Shown here piece after piece: positions 10,968 to 22,164 of a stretch of 64,000 bases of DNA. A program made the position numbers and the translations under genes. The notes under the pieces are model-generated. The model had not been told where the DNA came from, made no database searches, and worked only from the letters and a program-made list of their open reading frames with translations. Source of the stretch: an uncultured Colwellia sp. (GTDB lineage Bacteria > Pseudomonadota > Gammaproteobacteria > Enterobacterales > Alteromonadaceae); the NCBI GenBank assembly GCA_913049915.1, contig CAJWZC010000008.1, positions 1 to 64,000 of the forward strand, read 5' to 3'. Numbering within the stretch: position 1 is the stretch's first letter; each line of letters begins with the position of its first letter.

Positions 10968-12347
10968 TTATGAATCAACTTTATTCCAAAGGTTCTGATT
11001 TGTTTTAATAGAAAAAAACTCATTTGCATACCAGCAACGAGGGAGCAAATCTAGTTTCTTTCGTTCGTGAGAATTTGAACTTAACACCTCTAATATTTCG
11101 TTCAAACGTTCTTTAGTTAAGGTAGCTAATTTTTTTGCTGTGTGAGTGAAGTAAAGGTTACTATTCTTTTGGATAATTAAATTTTGTCCATAGCCAATAA
11201 AAGTTAATTGTCGGGTAGTCAATCGGCATATAGGTTGGTCAGATTTTTCTGGATACAAACTATTTACAATCGCATATTCGTAACAATCACCTTGCTCGCT
11301 AATCTCCCCTGATGGCATATAAACAATACCAAAACCTTGTGGGAACATACCGGTAATAGTGTATAAAGCATCTACGACACTTTGTGCGCAAGCACCAAGC
11401 TCTGCATTTTTATTTAGTACCTGAAAGACTTGAGGCAATAACTTGTAGTTATAACTTATTTTAGTCGACAAGATAATTGAAGTATAAATTTGTGGAACTT
11501 TTAATACGTTACCAATACTATTTTTAGGATTAATACTCGTTTTAAGTAAGTGTCTGATAAAAAATAATTTAGCTTGCTCGTCCTCAAGGAACTTATCACG
11601 CTCGATTTTAGTATTGCCAACAAAGGCTGGTACGCCAATACCCTCAATAAGATATTTTAGGGTTTCACGATAATTGATTTTTAGTAATTCTTTTCGCTCC
11701 TGAACGGCTAACGTACGAAAAGGGTCTAACTTGCCATCACCGCCATATAGCACGGCTTGAGCTTTAGGATGGTAATTACCAACATCTTGTAATAATGCTG
11801 CCATTATAAGTGGTACTTTTACTTGCTCAACAAAACGTTGATATCCATCACTATCATGATTAGCAAAATCTAGATATTGCTCGGGGGTAACATCCGTTAA
11901 AAATTTATTTATATAGGGATCTACAACTTGCCCATCTATAATTAAACGATCGAGTAGGCGTAAGCATAACACCGCTTTATAAATCGATTTATTCTGCTCA
12001 TTACTCATAGCTATTCGTTTGCCTTCAGTAGGACTTATAAGCTGAATAGTACCAAGAAATTGTGCTGATTTACGATTGTTTTCCGCATAGTTTTCACCTT
12101 CAGCTAACTCAAGAATCGTCAGCGAAATCGACAATAAACAAGAGTGACGTTCGGTGCGCTGCATTTTATCAAGCGGAGACTCGTCCGTAGGTTTTTTTCT
12201 ATCTGAAGGACGAAATTCTTCATGTTCAAAATATCCGATCGCGCGATCTAAAAATGAGTCTTTAACAGCACTTTTTCCATACACTGTTGCTAACAAATAT
12301 TGAATTTGTCGTGTGTAATATGTTTGGTGGGGAAAGTCTTTAGCCAT
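10968..12347 (-). CDS. Hypothetical protein, possibly degenerate HD-type domain
   Basis: 459-aa ORF; LLQDVGNYHPKAQAVLYG segment resembles an HD motif with H replaced by Q. Confidence 0.6.
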   Translation of the reverse strand: MAKDFPHQTYYTRQIQYLLATVYGKSAVKDSFLDRAIGYFEHEEFRPSDRKKPTDESPLDKMQRTERHSCLLSISLTILELAEGENYAENNRKSAQFLGTIQLISPTEGKRIAMSNEQNKSIYKAVLCLRLLDRLIIDGQVVDPYINKFLTDVTPEQYLDFANHDSDGYQRFVEQVKVPLIMAALLQDVGNYHPKAQAVLYGGDGKLDPFRTLAVQERKELLKINYRETLKYLIEGIGVPAFVGNTKIERDKFLEDEQAKLFFIRHLLKTSINPKNSIGNVLKVPQIYTSIILSTKISYNYKLLPQVFQVLNKNAELGACAQSVVDALYTITGMFPQGFGIVYMPSGEISEQGDCYEYAIVNSLYPEKSDQPICRLTTRQLTFIGYGQNLIIQKNSNLYFTHTAKKLATLTKERLNEILEVLSSNSHERKKLDLLPRCWYANEFFSIKTNQNLWNKVDS

Positions 12348-12550
12348 TGCGTCGAAAGAATGAATAAATAATATCTATCATGCTAGTAATAATAGCTAAA
12401 AGCAATAGTTAGCCAAGGCACTATTACTTTGATGTACAAATTTAATAATTATATTAACATTGCTCGGCGAAGTAATAACTCGCTGTGTCAACATATCGCA
12501 AATGTATAACCACACATCAATTTGACACAGTTATCATTAACCAGAATGAA

Positions 12551-15049
12551 TTAATTGATACCTTTTATTTTTACTTGATTTTGTTTGTGAGCCAGTTGCT
12601 GACAAACCTTAACGAGATCGGAATGTAAACCGCCCGCGGTAACATCTCGTCCAGCTCCTGGACCACTAATGATTAATGGATTATCTTGATACCATTGGCT
12701 ACTGATTTGGAAAATATTGTCACAGGGAGTTAAGTTAGCAAAAGCATCACTTTGCAACAATACTTCTAAACTAACTTTTGCACTAACGCCTGTGGCTTCA
12801 TTATGCTGCAAACGAGCAACATATCGAATACATTTATCTTTATTATTCGCGTCAGATAGCGCTGTAGCAAAGTACTCATCTAATTCATTAGCTCTGGCTA
12901 AAAAGTCCTTAGTAGATAATAACTGTAATGCCTCTGGCACTAAATTTTGACAATCAATATCTTCTAACGCTAATTCAAAGCCTGCTTTACGCGCTAAAAT
13001 TAATAATTTACGTTGTACGTCTCGACCAGATAAATCTTCTCGAGGGTCTGGCTCGGTAATACCTTGTGCTAAAGCATTTAATAACAACTCTGAAAATTTT
13101 GAACTGCCATCGTAAACTTCAAACAACCAAGAAAGTGTACCTGAAAATACACCCGATATTTCACTAATACTGTCGCCACTTAGAAGTAAGTCGTCGATAA
13201 CATAATTAATCGGCAAACCGGCACCTACAGTGGTATTACCTAACCATAAACTGTTATTACTATCCGCGGTATTTATTAAAGTATTATAATGAGCCGTACT
13301 ACTTGAAGCAGCCCATTTATTAGCACCGATGACATGAATTCCTAAAGAAAACATACGTTCATACAATAAGCTAAAATCTTCGCTAGGAGTTATATCAACA
13401 ACAATTAACTCGTCGTATGGATTCTGAGTCAACCAAGTAATAAGCTGTTCACTATCATAACTTTGCGCGTCTTGAGCGAAGAGTGAAGCCGCTTGATTTA
13501 CATCAATACCATCATTGTTGATCAAGGCTTTTTTCGACGACAGTAAACCAACCAAATGTAAGTTTTCTAACGCGTATACTTTATTAAGCTGCGCTGGTAA
13601 TAACTCTAAAAAGCGCTCACCTATATTACCCATCCCCGCAACGACTAAACCGATATGACGAGCATCTTTTGTCATTTCATGATGAACAGTATTTAATAAT
13701 TCGATCGAACAAAACTCAGGTAAAATAGCGATAACACTATGACTATTATCACTACCTACTAAGTTTAATGGCTTAGCTGTTTTTAATGAACGTTTAAAAC
13801 GCGCTCTAATATCACCACGTTCAGCGACTCGATGACCAACGGTTGCAATAATAGCTACAGGTTTAAAAGTGATCTGAACATCATGACTCGCCAACCATTG
13901 GCTTAACGATTTTTGTTGTGATTGCGTGATGACCATAAAACCTTGTTGATCATCCATACAAATAGGAGCAAACTCTGCTTTAGCTTTAGCGGCAGCCTCT
14001 CCGATAAAACTCACTGATTGCGCTAACAATAAATCATTAAGGTAAGTTACTGATAACTCTTGTTTGGCAATTTGACCAAACCTGCCAATTTCAGTGCCTA
14101 TGACTTGTGCATCAAAACTACTAGCAACATGTAAATGGGTATGATGTTCGCTTAATGGATTAATAAGTGGCAATAACGTTTTAGCATGTAAAACAGGGTT
14201 ACCTAAACGACCTAATTCCTTTGCAACACCATTTGGTAAACGATGTAATTTTCTAGCACTTGGCACTACACGAGGATCGGCACTATAAATGCCATCTACA
14301 TCGGTCCACAACGTAACATTACCTGCGGTGACTAAAGACGCAATAATAGTAGCTGAATAATCACTGCCATTACGCCCTAAAGTACAGCTTTTACTCCGAA
14401 TATCTTTACTAATATAACCAGTAATTACCGCTAATTTACCAAATTGACGCCTTTGTCTTAATTGCGCAGCACTTATCGCAGTATCTACCGTACAACTTTG
14501 TTCATTATCGATAATCAAAAAATCACGTGAATCAATGCAGTTACTCGGACAAACTTGCTCATTAAGTAACGCTGATAACAACCTTGCAGACCAGACTTCA
14601 CCGAAGGCTAAAATATCATTACGATGCTGAACAATATCATCCACTAACCAAGTAGTTAATTGCTCAATGTCTTTATTCAACCCAAGTAATAATTGCTGGG
14701 TATTATTGTCATTTAATAATTCAGTAATTAACTGTGCTTGCTCTTTAGCCAATTCAGTAATAGCTTGTGTTAAGTCATCACTTGTTGGTGACGCTTGCTC
14801 AATAATATTTGTTTCAACCAGAGAATAAATAGTAAATAAGCTATCAGTAGTTTTACCATTAGCAGAAACCACAACAATATCGTTGAGCTGACAATTTTCG
14901 CGGATAATTTCAAGGACACGTTTAATACACTTGGGCGTTGCTAATGAACTACCACCAAATTTGTGTACTTGAATGGCATGTTTAGCTAGTTTATTTTTTG
15001 CGGTTACTTCAGAGACAAGTTCACGCTCTACAATATTTTCTTGTGTCAT
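12551..15049 (-). CDS. metL: Bifunctional aspartokinase / homoserine dehydrogenase II
   Basis: KFGGSSLATPKCIKRV aspartokinase motif; HSD domain VVAGMGNIGERFLELL, GAGLPINYVIDDLLLSGD; follows metB. Confidence 0.93.
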   Translation of the reverse strand: MTQENIVERELVSEVTAKNKLAKHAIQVHKFGGSSLATPKCIKRVLEIIRENCQLNDIVVVSANGKTTDSLFTIYSLVETNIIEQASPTSDDLTQAITELAKEQAQLITELLNDNNTQQLLLGLNKDIEQLTTWLVDDIVQHRNDILAFGEVWSARLLSALLNEQVCPSNCIDSRDFLIIDNEQSCTVDTAISAAQLRQRRQFGKLAVITGYISKDIRSKSCTLGRNGSDYSATIIASLVTAGNVTLWTDVDGIYSADPRVVPSARKLHRLPNGVAKELGRLGNPVLHAKTLLPLINPLSEHHTHLHVASSFDAQVIGTEIGRFGQIAKQELSVTYLNDLLLAQSVSFIGEAAAKAKAEFAPICMDDQQGFMVITQSQQKSLSQWLASHDVQITFKPVAIIATVGHRVAERGDIRARFKRSLKTAKPLNLVGSDNSHSVIAILPEFCSIELLNTVHHEMTKDARHIGLVVAGMGNIGERFLELLPAQLNKVYALENLHLVGLLSSKKALINNDGIDVNQAASLFAQDAQSYDSEQLITWLTQNPYDELIVVDITPSEDFSLLYERMFSLGIHVIGANKWAASSSTAHYNTLINTADSNNSLWLGNTTVGAGLPINYVIDDLLLSGDSISEISGVFSGTLSWLFEVYDGSSKFSELLLNALAQGITEPDPREDLSGRDVQRKLLILARKAGFELALEDIDCQNLVPEALQLLSTKDFLARANELDEYFATALSDANNKDKCIRYVARLQHNEATGVSAKVSLEVLLQSDAFANLTPCDNIFQISSQWYQDNPLIISGPGAGRDVTAGGLHSDLVKVCQQLAHKQNQVKIKGIN

Positions 15050-15131
15050 TTCTATGCCTATTAAACTGCTATATTATTATATCAATTGGATTAAGTTATT
15101 GCTCACTTCATGAGAATCACCCCATTTTAAC

Positions 15132-16298
15132 TTACTGTTGGCTCTGCGCTAAACCATGCGCTAAATCAGCCAATATATCTTTAATATCTTCAATACCGAC
15201 TGATATACGCACTAAGGATTGAGTAATCCCCGCTTCTAACTGATCAGCTATTTCCATACCCGCATGTGTCATGGTTGATGGATGACTAATCAAACTCTCA
15301 ACACCACCTAATGATTGCGCTAAGGTAAACAGCTCAAGATTATCAAATAATTTTTTAACTGCTTCAACGCCCCCCTTAACTTCGAAGCTTAACATTGCAC
15401 CATAACCAAATTGCTGTTTTTTGGCAATATCGTGTCCTTTATGTTCAGGTAATCCAGGAAAATATATTGCATCAATAGCATCATGATTTTTAAGAAAGTT
15501 GGCTACTTGCAACGCATTTTCTTGATGTTGCTTCATTCGTACAGGTAAGGTTTTTAAACCACGTAACGCTAGGAAACTATCAAATGCACTACCTGTAATA
15601 CCAATACAGTTGGCCCACCATGCGAGTGTTGCACCTAACTCTGCAGTTTTAGTGACTAGAACACCGCCAACCACATCACTATGACCATTAATATATTTAG
15701 TCGTTGAGTGAAAAACTATATCAGCGCCAAGCGTTAAGGGTTGCTGTAATGCTGGCGATAAGAAGGTGTTATCTACTGCCACTAAGGCACCCACTCGATG
15801 ACATGCTTTAGTTACTTCTTCAATATCAACGATACGTAATAAAGGATTACTTGGGCTCTCAAGTAAAACTAACTTAGGTATGTGTGCTAAAGCTTTATCC
15901 AGTGCTTGTTGATCATTCTGGTCAACAACAATAAGTTTGAACTGGCCACGTTTAGCTAAATGGGTAAATAATCTAAAACTACCACCATAACAATCATGTG
16001 GAATAATAACAGTATCATCAACCGACAATAACTGACAAAGTAAATGTACCGCCGCCATGCCTGTACTGGTAACAATACCAACGCTACCTTGCTCTAAATC
16101 TGCAATAACGTCAGCAAAAATTGCTCGCGTCGGATTCCCAGTTCGAGAATAATCAAATTGACGTTTTTCATTAAACCCCTTTAATGAATAAGTACTAGAC
16201 AAATGAATAGGAGCAACTACAGCGCCATGGTGCTGATCGTTATTAATGCCTGCTCTTACTGCCGAAGTAGTAATATTACTTTTATGATTAATCGACAT
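15132..16298 (-). CDS. metB: Cystathionine gamma-synthase
   Basis: Cys/Met PLP enzyme: SRTGNPTRAIFADVIADLE, HSTTKYINGHSDVVGG. Confidence 0.93.
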   Translation of the reverse strand: MSINHKSNITTSAVRAGINNDQHHGAVVAPIHLSSTYSLKGFNEKRQFDYSRTGNPTRAIFADVIADLEQGSVGIVTSTGMAAVHLLCQLLSVDDTVIIPHDCYGGSFRLFTHLAKRGQFKLIVVDQNDQQALDKALAHIPKLVLLESPSNPLLRIVDIEEVTKACHRVGALVAVDNTFLSPALQQPLTLGADIVFHSTTKYINGHSDVVGGVLVTKTAELGATLAWWANCIGITGSAFDSFLALRGLKTLPVRMKQHQENALQVANFLKNHDAIDAIYFPGLPEHKGHDIAKKQQFGYGAMLSFEVKGGVEAVKKLFDNLELFTLAQSLGGVESLISHPSTMTHAGMEIADQLEAGITQSLVRISVGIEDIKDILADLAHGLAQSQQ

Positions 16299-16351
16299 AT
16301 TTGTTCCCCAATAGTTATCACTTTTGCGTGAAATTATTATAAATTACGTTT

Positions 16352-16375
16352 AGATGTTTGGACGTCTATAACTCT
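16352..16375. promoter_or_regulatory. Tandem met boxes (MetJ operator)
   Basis: AGATGTTT-GGACGTCT-ATAACTCT, 8-bp tandem matches to AGACGTCT between metB and metJ. Confidence 0.7.
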
Positions 16376-16407
16376 AAACACTTTAATTAATAGGGTCAAG
16401 TATTTTT

Positions 16408-16431
16408 AGACTTCTAAACTTCTACTTGACT
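16408..16431. promoter_or_regulatory. Second tandem met-box cluster (MetJ operator)
   Basis: AGACTTCT-AAACTTCT-ACTTGACT. Confidence 0.65.
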
Positions 16432-16538
16432 GGCTTTATGCAACAGGTAAAATCTATACTATTACAATATAGAATACCGATACCAACTAGACTAATTTAT
16501 TGATCTGTTGGGTATTATAACAAAATAGAGGAATACCC

Positions 16539-16868
16539 ATGGCTCAGTGGAATGACGAGTATATAAATCCCTATGCCGAACACGGTAAAAAGAGCGAGCA
16601 AGTAAAGAAAATTACCGTTTCTATTCCTTTGCGTGTCTTAAAAGTTTTGACCGATGAACGCACCAGACGTCAAGTCAATAATCTTCGCCATGCCACAAAC
16701 AGTGAATTGTTATGTGAAGCATTTTTACATGCTTTTACTGGGCAGCCTCTGCCTGACGACGAAGATTTAGCAAAAGATAATAATGAAAAGTTACCTGCCA
16801 GTGTTAGACGCTTGCTAGAAGCAAAAGGTATTACTGACTTTAGTGCTTACGAAGTTGAAGATGAATAG
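16539..16868 (+). CDS. metJ: Methionine repressor MetJ
   Basis: [72 protein letters not shown]. Confidence 0.97.
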   Translation: MAQWNDEYINPYAEHGKKSEQVKKITVSIPLRVLKVLTDERTRRQVNNLRHATNSELLCEAFLHAFTGQPLPDDEDLAKDNNEKLPASVRRLLEAKGITDFSAYEVEDE

Positions 16869-17142
16869 CCTTCGAAAGTTTAATTAAGTATCCAAAAGAA
16901 GTACTTTATTAAGTACCTTTTTTATTACACTTTTATTAGAAAATATTAGAGCAATATAAAATTATCGATAAAGCCTACTAAAATATTATATAAAAAATCA
17001 TCATGAACTATTAGCCGATCTTAAAAATACCAAAAAAGCAAAGACCGGTTACTTTTCACTCATCTATATGTGTTAGTATTTCATAAGCCACCAAGACTAT
17101 CTTGATGCTGACTTTTTATTTCTTTTGACCTAGGCCAATACT

Positions 17143-18420
17143 GTGACTAAAGAAGAAAATATAGCCGCTTTTGATAAAATAAAAAATCAAGTATTGGATA
17201 GTATAGATTCCTTTATTTATACCAAAGATTTATTCGGTAAATATACCTATGCCAACCAAGCTGTTTTAAATTTATTTGAAAAGAACTTGGCTGAGGTAAT
17301 AGGTTTTGATGACAGTCATTTTTTTGATTTAGCGCTTTCTACAGAATTACAAATAAATGATCGCCTAGTCATGGACCAAGCCATCAGGGTCGAAAGTGAA
17401 GAAAGTAACTTTATTAAAGCAAAAAATGAAATGCACATTTATAAAGTAGTCAAAAAACCACTCTATAATAGTGAGGGTATTGTCGATGGTATGTGTGGCA
17501 TATCTACTGATATCACCGCAGAAAAAAAGTTACAAGAACAAGTCAATGAACAAAGTTATTTACTTGATACCATGTTAAATAATATCGATGCCCATATTTA
17601 TGTTAAAGATTGCGAACGTACTTTTTTATACGTAAATAATCGTGTGGCCAAGTTATTTGGTAATAATGCCGAGAATATTATTGGTAAAAAAGATACTGAG
17701 ATTTTACCTAAAGAAGTTGCAGAGCATTTTTATCAATCCGACAAACAGGTTTTTTCAACAAATAAAAAACAAGTCATAGAAGAAACGACTGAGAGTGATG
17801 ATGGCGAAACTTGTCATTACATTAGTACCAAAGTCCCCTTTAATCGGCCAGATAAATTACCTGCATTAATTGGCTTCTCAACTGACGTAACCGAATTATT
17901 CAATTTAAAAGAAGAATTTAAAAAGCGGGCTAATACTGATCCATTAACCAATTTATATAATCGACGTTTCTTCACCAAGCAGGCAGGAAGAGAATATCAA
18001 CGCGCAAAGCGCTACTCATTATCTATGACCCTTATGTCCATTGACATTGATCACTTCAAAAGTATCAATGACCAATATGGTCATCCTGCTGGCGATCAAG
18101 TATTAATCAAAGTTGCCAAGCAACTTCAAGAAAATTTAAGACAAACGGATATTCTAGCGCGTATTGGTGGTGAAGAGTTTTCTATTCTTTTACCTGAAAC
18201 ATCATCGCAATCTGCTATGATATTTGCAGAGCGTATTAGAGAAAATCAAAGTAAGTTAACAATTACTGGAGACTGGCAAGGTTCGATAACATTGTCGGTG
18301 AGTATAGGCATTTCAAGCTTCCTCAGCAGTGATGTCGCGTTTGATGACTTATTTTCTCGCGCTGACAAAGCTTTATATCAAGCTAAAAACTCGGGAAGAA
18401 ATAAGGTTTTTTACTTATAA
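17143..18420 (+). CDS. PAS-PAS-GGDEF diguanylate cyclase
   Basis: Two PAS-like domains; intact GGEEF (RIGGEEFSILLPE); GTG start. Confidence 0.88.
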   Translation: MTKEENIAAFDKIKNQVLDSIDSFIYTKDLFGKYTYANQAVLNLFEKNLAEVIGFDDSHFFDLALSTELQINDRLVMDQAIRVESEESNFIKAKNEMHIYKVVKKPLYNSEGIVDGMCGISTDITAEKKLQEQVNEQSYLLDTMLNNIDAHIYVKDCERTFLYVNNRVAKLFGNNAENIIGKKDTEILPKEVAEHFYQSDKQVFSTNKKQVIEETTESDDGETCHYISTKVPFNRPDKLPALIGFSTDVTELFNLKEEFKKRANTDPLTNLYNRRFFTKQAGREYQRAKRYSLSMTLMSIDIDHFKSINDQYGHPAGDQVLIKVAKQLQENLRQTDILARIGGEEFSILLPETSSQSAMIFAERIRENQSKLTITGDWQGSITLSVSIGISSFLSSDVAFDDLFSRADKALYQAKNSGRNKVFYL

Positions 18421-18450
18421 AAAATGCCAATACTTTACTATTGGCATTTT
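18421..18450 (+). terminator. Rho-independent terminator
   Basis: AAAATGCCAATA-CTTTAC-TATTGGCATTTT perfect 12-bp stem. Confidence 0.8.
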
Positions 18451-18500
18451 ATTCTTACTTTACTCTTTACTTGACTAATAACTTAGTAAGATGACTAACG

Positions 18501-19403
18501 TTAAGATTCTTGTTTGTTCACTCTAAACCAATAGGTTGCAAATAATAAAGCAGCTGAGACGATTATGGTTCTATAATCAATCTTAGCGAGTACAGCCAGT
18601 ACTGGTGCGAATATTGAAGCGTTTTCAAATGACGTGTCATTTTCTGAGACAATAGAGAAATAATCTCCAATAAAGTGACCAAAAAATGGTTGCGATAAAT
18701 GTAAATAATGCACCACAATGCCTTCAATAATTAACAACACCACGATAGGTAACACCGCCCATAAAAATGGCGCTTTCTTCGCATAAATAGACATCAACAT
18801 TAACCAAGCATACAGTGGTAACAACCATATCGCTGTTGGTAATAAGGTTAACCAAATAGAAGCTAAAACACTTATCATGTTGGTACTTGACCATAAACCC
18901 CACAGAGTAATATCAAAACCTATCGATAAAATGACACAAGCTGCAAAGGCTAACACTAAACCGATAAAGAATAGCACGGTCGCTGCCGAGTAAAATATTG
19001 CCGGGATAACAACCGCACCTGTTAATGCTTTACTTGCAATAGTCACTGTATCTGACACGGGTAAAGAACGCCAAAACATCACTGATTGATCACGTCTCTC
19101 ATCATACAAACAGGTAACAAAGTAATATAACTGCACAATGAAACCGACTAATACAAACGGCACAAATAACGCAATAGTTGACACGAAAAATACTTTCTCA
19201 ACTTCGTCACCGTATTGGGTTTCACTCAAGTGTTTAAAAACTTCAAGTATCGTATTCATATTTACGCCATTAAGAAGCATAATTAATAACGGGATAAAAA
19301 TGAAAATGCCCGCTAGCGCTACTGGCACCCAGGTCAACATTCCACTAAATTCCCATAGCTCTTTTTTCACTGAGGCTTTCATTGTAGAAACATTCATTAG
19401 CAC
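18501..19403 (-). CDS. ABC transporter permease (YtrA-cluster type)
   Basis: Multi-TM protein next to ABC ATPase and GntR regulator. Confidence 0.75.
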   Translation of the reverse strand: MLMNVSTMKASVKKELWEFSGMLTWVPVALAGIFIFIPLLIMLLNGVNMNTILEVFKHLSETQYGDEVEKVFFVSTIALFVPFVLVGFIVQLYYFVTCLYDERRDQSVMFWRSLPVSDTVTIASKALTGAVVIPAIFYSAATVLFFIGLVLAFAACVILSIGFDITLWGLWSSTNMISVLASIWLTLLPTAIWLLPLYAWLMLMSIYAKKAPFLWAVLPIVVLLIIEGIVVHYLHLSQPFFGHFIGDYFSIVSENDTSFENASIFAPVLAVLAKIDYRTIIVSAALLFATYWFRVNKQES

Positions 19404-20254
19404 ATCTCCTTATTCATGATACCGACAAACACATCGGCCAAGCTAGGTACTGTTACTTTTCCTAAGCTCTGTAGTTTTTCTTTATCTTGATTATCAAATA
19501 ACATGGTTGTTAATCCCATCATGCTATTTTTAAATAACGGCGTTAATGCATTGGCGTTATCAAGCTGCTCATTACTAACCGAGACAAGATTAAAACGTTG
19601 TCTAATTTCATCGGTACTTTGTGCTAAGACAATCTCACCTTGTTTAATAAATGCGACATCGGTAAGAATGTGCTCTATTTCTTCTATTTGGTGCGTGGTG
19701 ATAACAATACATTTTTCTTCTGTATAAAAATCTTCAAGTAAGTGATTATAAAATTGACGACGCGTTAAAATATCTAAACCTAATGTAGGCTCATCTAACA
19801 CAAGTACTTTCGCATCAACCGCAAGAATAAGCGCCAAATGTAGCTGAGCAACCATGCCTTTTGACAACATTTTTACTTTATCTGTTAGCGCTATATTTGT
19901 TTTGGCTAAGAAGCCTTTAGCTTTTTCAAGATTAAAGTTTTTATGAATATCTTGCATGTAGGTTAATGCTTGTGACACTTTTAGCCATTTAGGCAAAATA
20001 GCAACGTCTGCTATGTAGGTCACATCGTTTAGCATGCTAACGCGATCTTTTTTAGGGTGAAGGCCTAAAACACTAATTTCCCCCTCAAAATCTGTTAAGC
20101 CTAAAATTGCTTGTAAGCAGGTAGTTTTACCTGCGCCATTCGGCCCAACTAAACCAACAATTTGTCCTGCATTGACAGAGAAGTTTACTGACGAAAGCAC
20201 CTTCTTTTTACCAAATGATTTACTGACGTTCTTTACTGTAATTAATGAGCTCAT
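19397..20254 (-). CDS. ABC transporter ATP-binding protein
   Basis: GLVGPNGAGKTTCLQAILG Walker A; VLVLDEPTLGLD Walker B. Confidence 0.9.
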   Translation of the reverse strand: MSSLITVKNVSKSFGKKKVLSSVNFSVNAGQIVGLVGPNGAGKTTCLQAILGLTDFEGEISVLGLHPKKDRVSMLNDVTYIADVAILPKWLKVSQALTYMQDIHKNFNLEKAKGFLAKTNIALTDKVKMLSKGMVAQLHLALILAVDAKVLVLDEPTLGLDILTRRQFYNHLLEDFYTEEKCIVITTHQIEEIEHILTDVAFIKQGEIVLAQSTDEIRQRFNLVSVSNEQLDNANALTPLFKNSMMGLTTMLFDNQDKEKLQSLGKVTVPSLADVFVGIMNKEMC

Positions 20255-20256
20255 AA

Positions 20257-20616
20257 TTAACCCTCCATACTGCTGGTTAATAACTGTTCTGGCGAAAGTT
20301 TAAGTCGGGCAATTTGCTTCAATACTGCAGGCCACTGGTGAGACAAAAAGCTTTCACGCTCTCTATCTAACATCAACACTTGTGCTCCTGGCATAACAAA
20401 CAATCCCTTACCACGTTGCTTTTCTACAACTTCTTCGTCCTGTAACATCTGATACGCCTTTGAAATAGTTATTGGGTTAAGCTGGTACTCAGCTGCTACT
20501 TTTCTCACTGAAGGTAAAGCTTCGCCTTCCTTGATATAGCCATCTAATATACGAGTGACTACTTGCTGATACAGTTGTAGGTATATCGGTTTTTCTGGAT
20601 CCCATTGAGGTGTCAT
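20257..20616 (-). CDS. GntR family transcriptional regulator (YtrA-like)
   Basis: IYLQLYQQVVTRILDGYIKEGEALPSVRKVAAEYQLNPITISKAYQML. Confidence 0.9.
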   Translation of the reverse strand: MTPQWDPEKPIYLQLYQQVVTRILDGYIKEGEALPSVRKVAAEYQLNPITISKAYQMLQDEEVVEKQRGKGLFVMPGAQVLMLDRERESFLSHQWPAVLKQIARLKLSPEQLLTSSMEG

Positions 20617-20646
20617 GCACTATTCCTTGAATAATACTAAAAGATA

Positions 20647-20679
20647 TTGGTGTTATACATCACCAACACACTATAACAC
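20647..20679. promoter_or_regulatory. Candidate operator of the GntR/YtrA regulator
   Basis: Overlapping inverted repeats TTGGTG-N8-CACCAA (20647-20666) and GTGTTATA (20650-20657)/TATAACAC (20672-20679) just upstream of the gntR gene. Confidence 0.5.
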
Positions 20680-21093
20680 AAGCACAGTTTGTTATTAATT
20701 TTTGCTTACTAATACTAAAGCACAGTATAAAAGTCTCAAAAAAGTTAATTAACACGTTGATAAACAGCAAAAAACTAAGATGTAAACGCTTAGTTATAGG
20801 GAATTATAGCAATGTAACAGAGTATGTCCGCAAGTATCAATTGAGACGGTTTGAGATCCGAAGCTTCTTCAGCACAAAAACAGCACACCCTTTTAATGTC
20901 ATAAAAGTAGTGGCATAAATAGGAATTCTAAAAGAGACAAGCAAGGGAAATTGTAAATTTTTTAATATATTTGACTAAATTAAGACCATAATAAAACCGC
21001 TGAGAACTTAACTTACTCAAAGTAAACTAGTTAACAGCGGCTTCATGTGCTTTAGTATATAGCGGGATTATATTCCCACAGAACTAAAGGTTT

Positions 21094-22164
21094 TTATTTA
21101 TGATAAGGCTTACTTAAACGGTGTACTGACTCAATGAAATGACCTGCATGATCAGGGTTCACATCTGGGTGAATTCCATGGCCTAAGTTAAATACGTGAC
21201 CTGTACCGTCTTCACCAAAACCTGCTAGTATTTTTGAAACTTCTTGTTCAATACGTGGCAATGGTGCATATAACATGGATGGGTCCATATTACCTTGTAG
21301 CGCAACTTTATCACCAATGCGTGCTTTTGCGTTTTCAATGTCAATGGTCCAATCTAAACCAACCGCATCACAACCTGTTGCCGCGATAGACTCTAACCAC
21401 ATGCCGGCATTTTTAGTAAATAATGTTACGGGTACTTTACGGCCTTCATTATGACGCGTTAAACCATCAACGATTTTCGCCATATATTGTAATGAAAACT
21501 CATTATAATCACGTGGAGATAATACGCCGCCCCAAGTATCAAATACCATCACTGATTGTGCGCCTGCAGCAATTTGGGCATTTAAGTAACTAATGACTGA
21601 GTCAGCTAACTTATCAAGCAACAAATGTAAGGTTTGTGGCTCAGCAAACATCATTTTTTTGATTTTAGTGAAAGCTTTAGAGCTGCCACCTTCAATCATG
21701 TAGGTTGCTAATGTCCAAGGACTACCCGAAAAGCCAATAAGCGGTACTTCGCCTTTTAATTCTTTACGAATAGTACGCACGGCATTCATTACATAACCTA
21801 GTTCATCTTCCGGATCAGGTATACCAATTTTATCAATATCCGCTTTACAGGTAATAGGACGTTGAAATTTTGGTCCTTCGCCTGTCTCAAAATATAAACC
21901 TAAGCCCATTGCATCTGGAATAGTTAAAATATCACTAAACAAAATGGCAGCATCTAAAGGAAAACGACGTAACGGTTGAATGGTTACTTCACAAGCCAAT
22001 TCAGCATTTTTACATACCGACATAAAGTCACCAGCTTCTTTACGTACCGCACGATATTCTGGTAAATAACGGCCAGCTTGACGCATCATCCATACCGGCG
22101 TGTAATCTACTGGTTGCTTTAATAGCGCACGTAAATAGGTATCATTTTTTAATTCAGTCACCAA
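21094..22164 (-). CDS. hemE: Uroporphyrinogen decarboxylase
   Basis: [31 protein letters not shown]. Confidence 0.96.
   Translation of the reverse strand: MVTELKNDTYLRALLKQPVDYTPVWMMRQAGRYLPEYRAVRKEAGDFMSVCKNAELACEVTIQPLRRFPLDAAILFSDILTIPDAMGLGLYFETGEGPKFQRPITCKADIDKIGIPDPEDELGYVMNAVRTIRKELKGEVPLIGFSGSPWTLATYMIEGGSSKAFTKIKKMMFAEPQTLHLLLDKLADSVISYLNAQIAAGAQSVMVFDTWGGVLSPRDYNEFSLQYMAKIVDGLTRHNEGRKVPVTLFTKNAGMWLESIAATGCDAVGLDWTIDIENAKARIGDKVALQGNMDPSMLYAPLPRIEQEVSKILAGFGEDGTGHVFNLGHGIHPDVNPDHAGHFIESVHRLSKPYHK

Noticed and set aside
12717-12950. 77-aa + strand ORF within metL
   Set aside because: Antisense to metL HSD domain; composition is a complement artefact.
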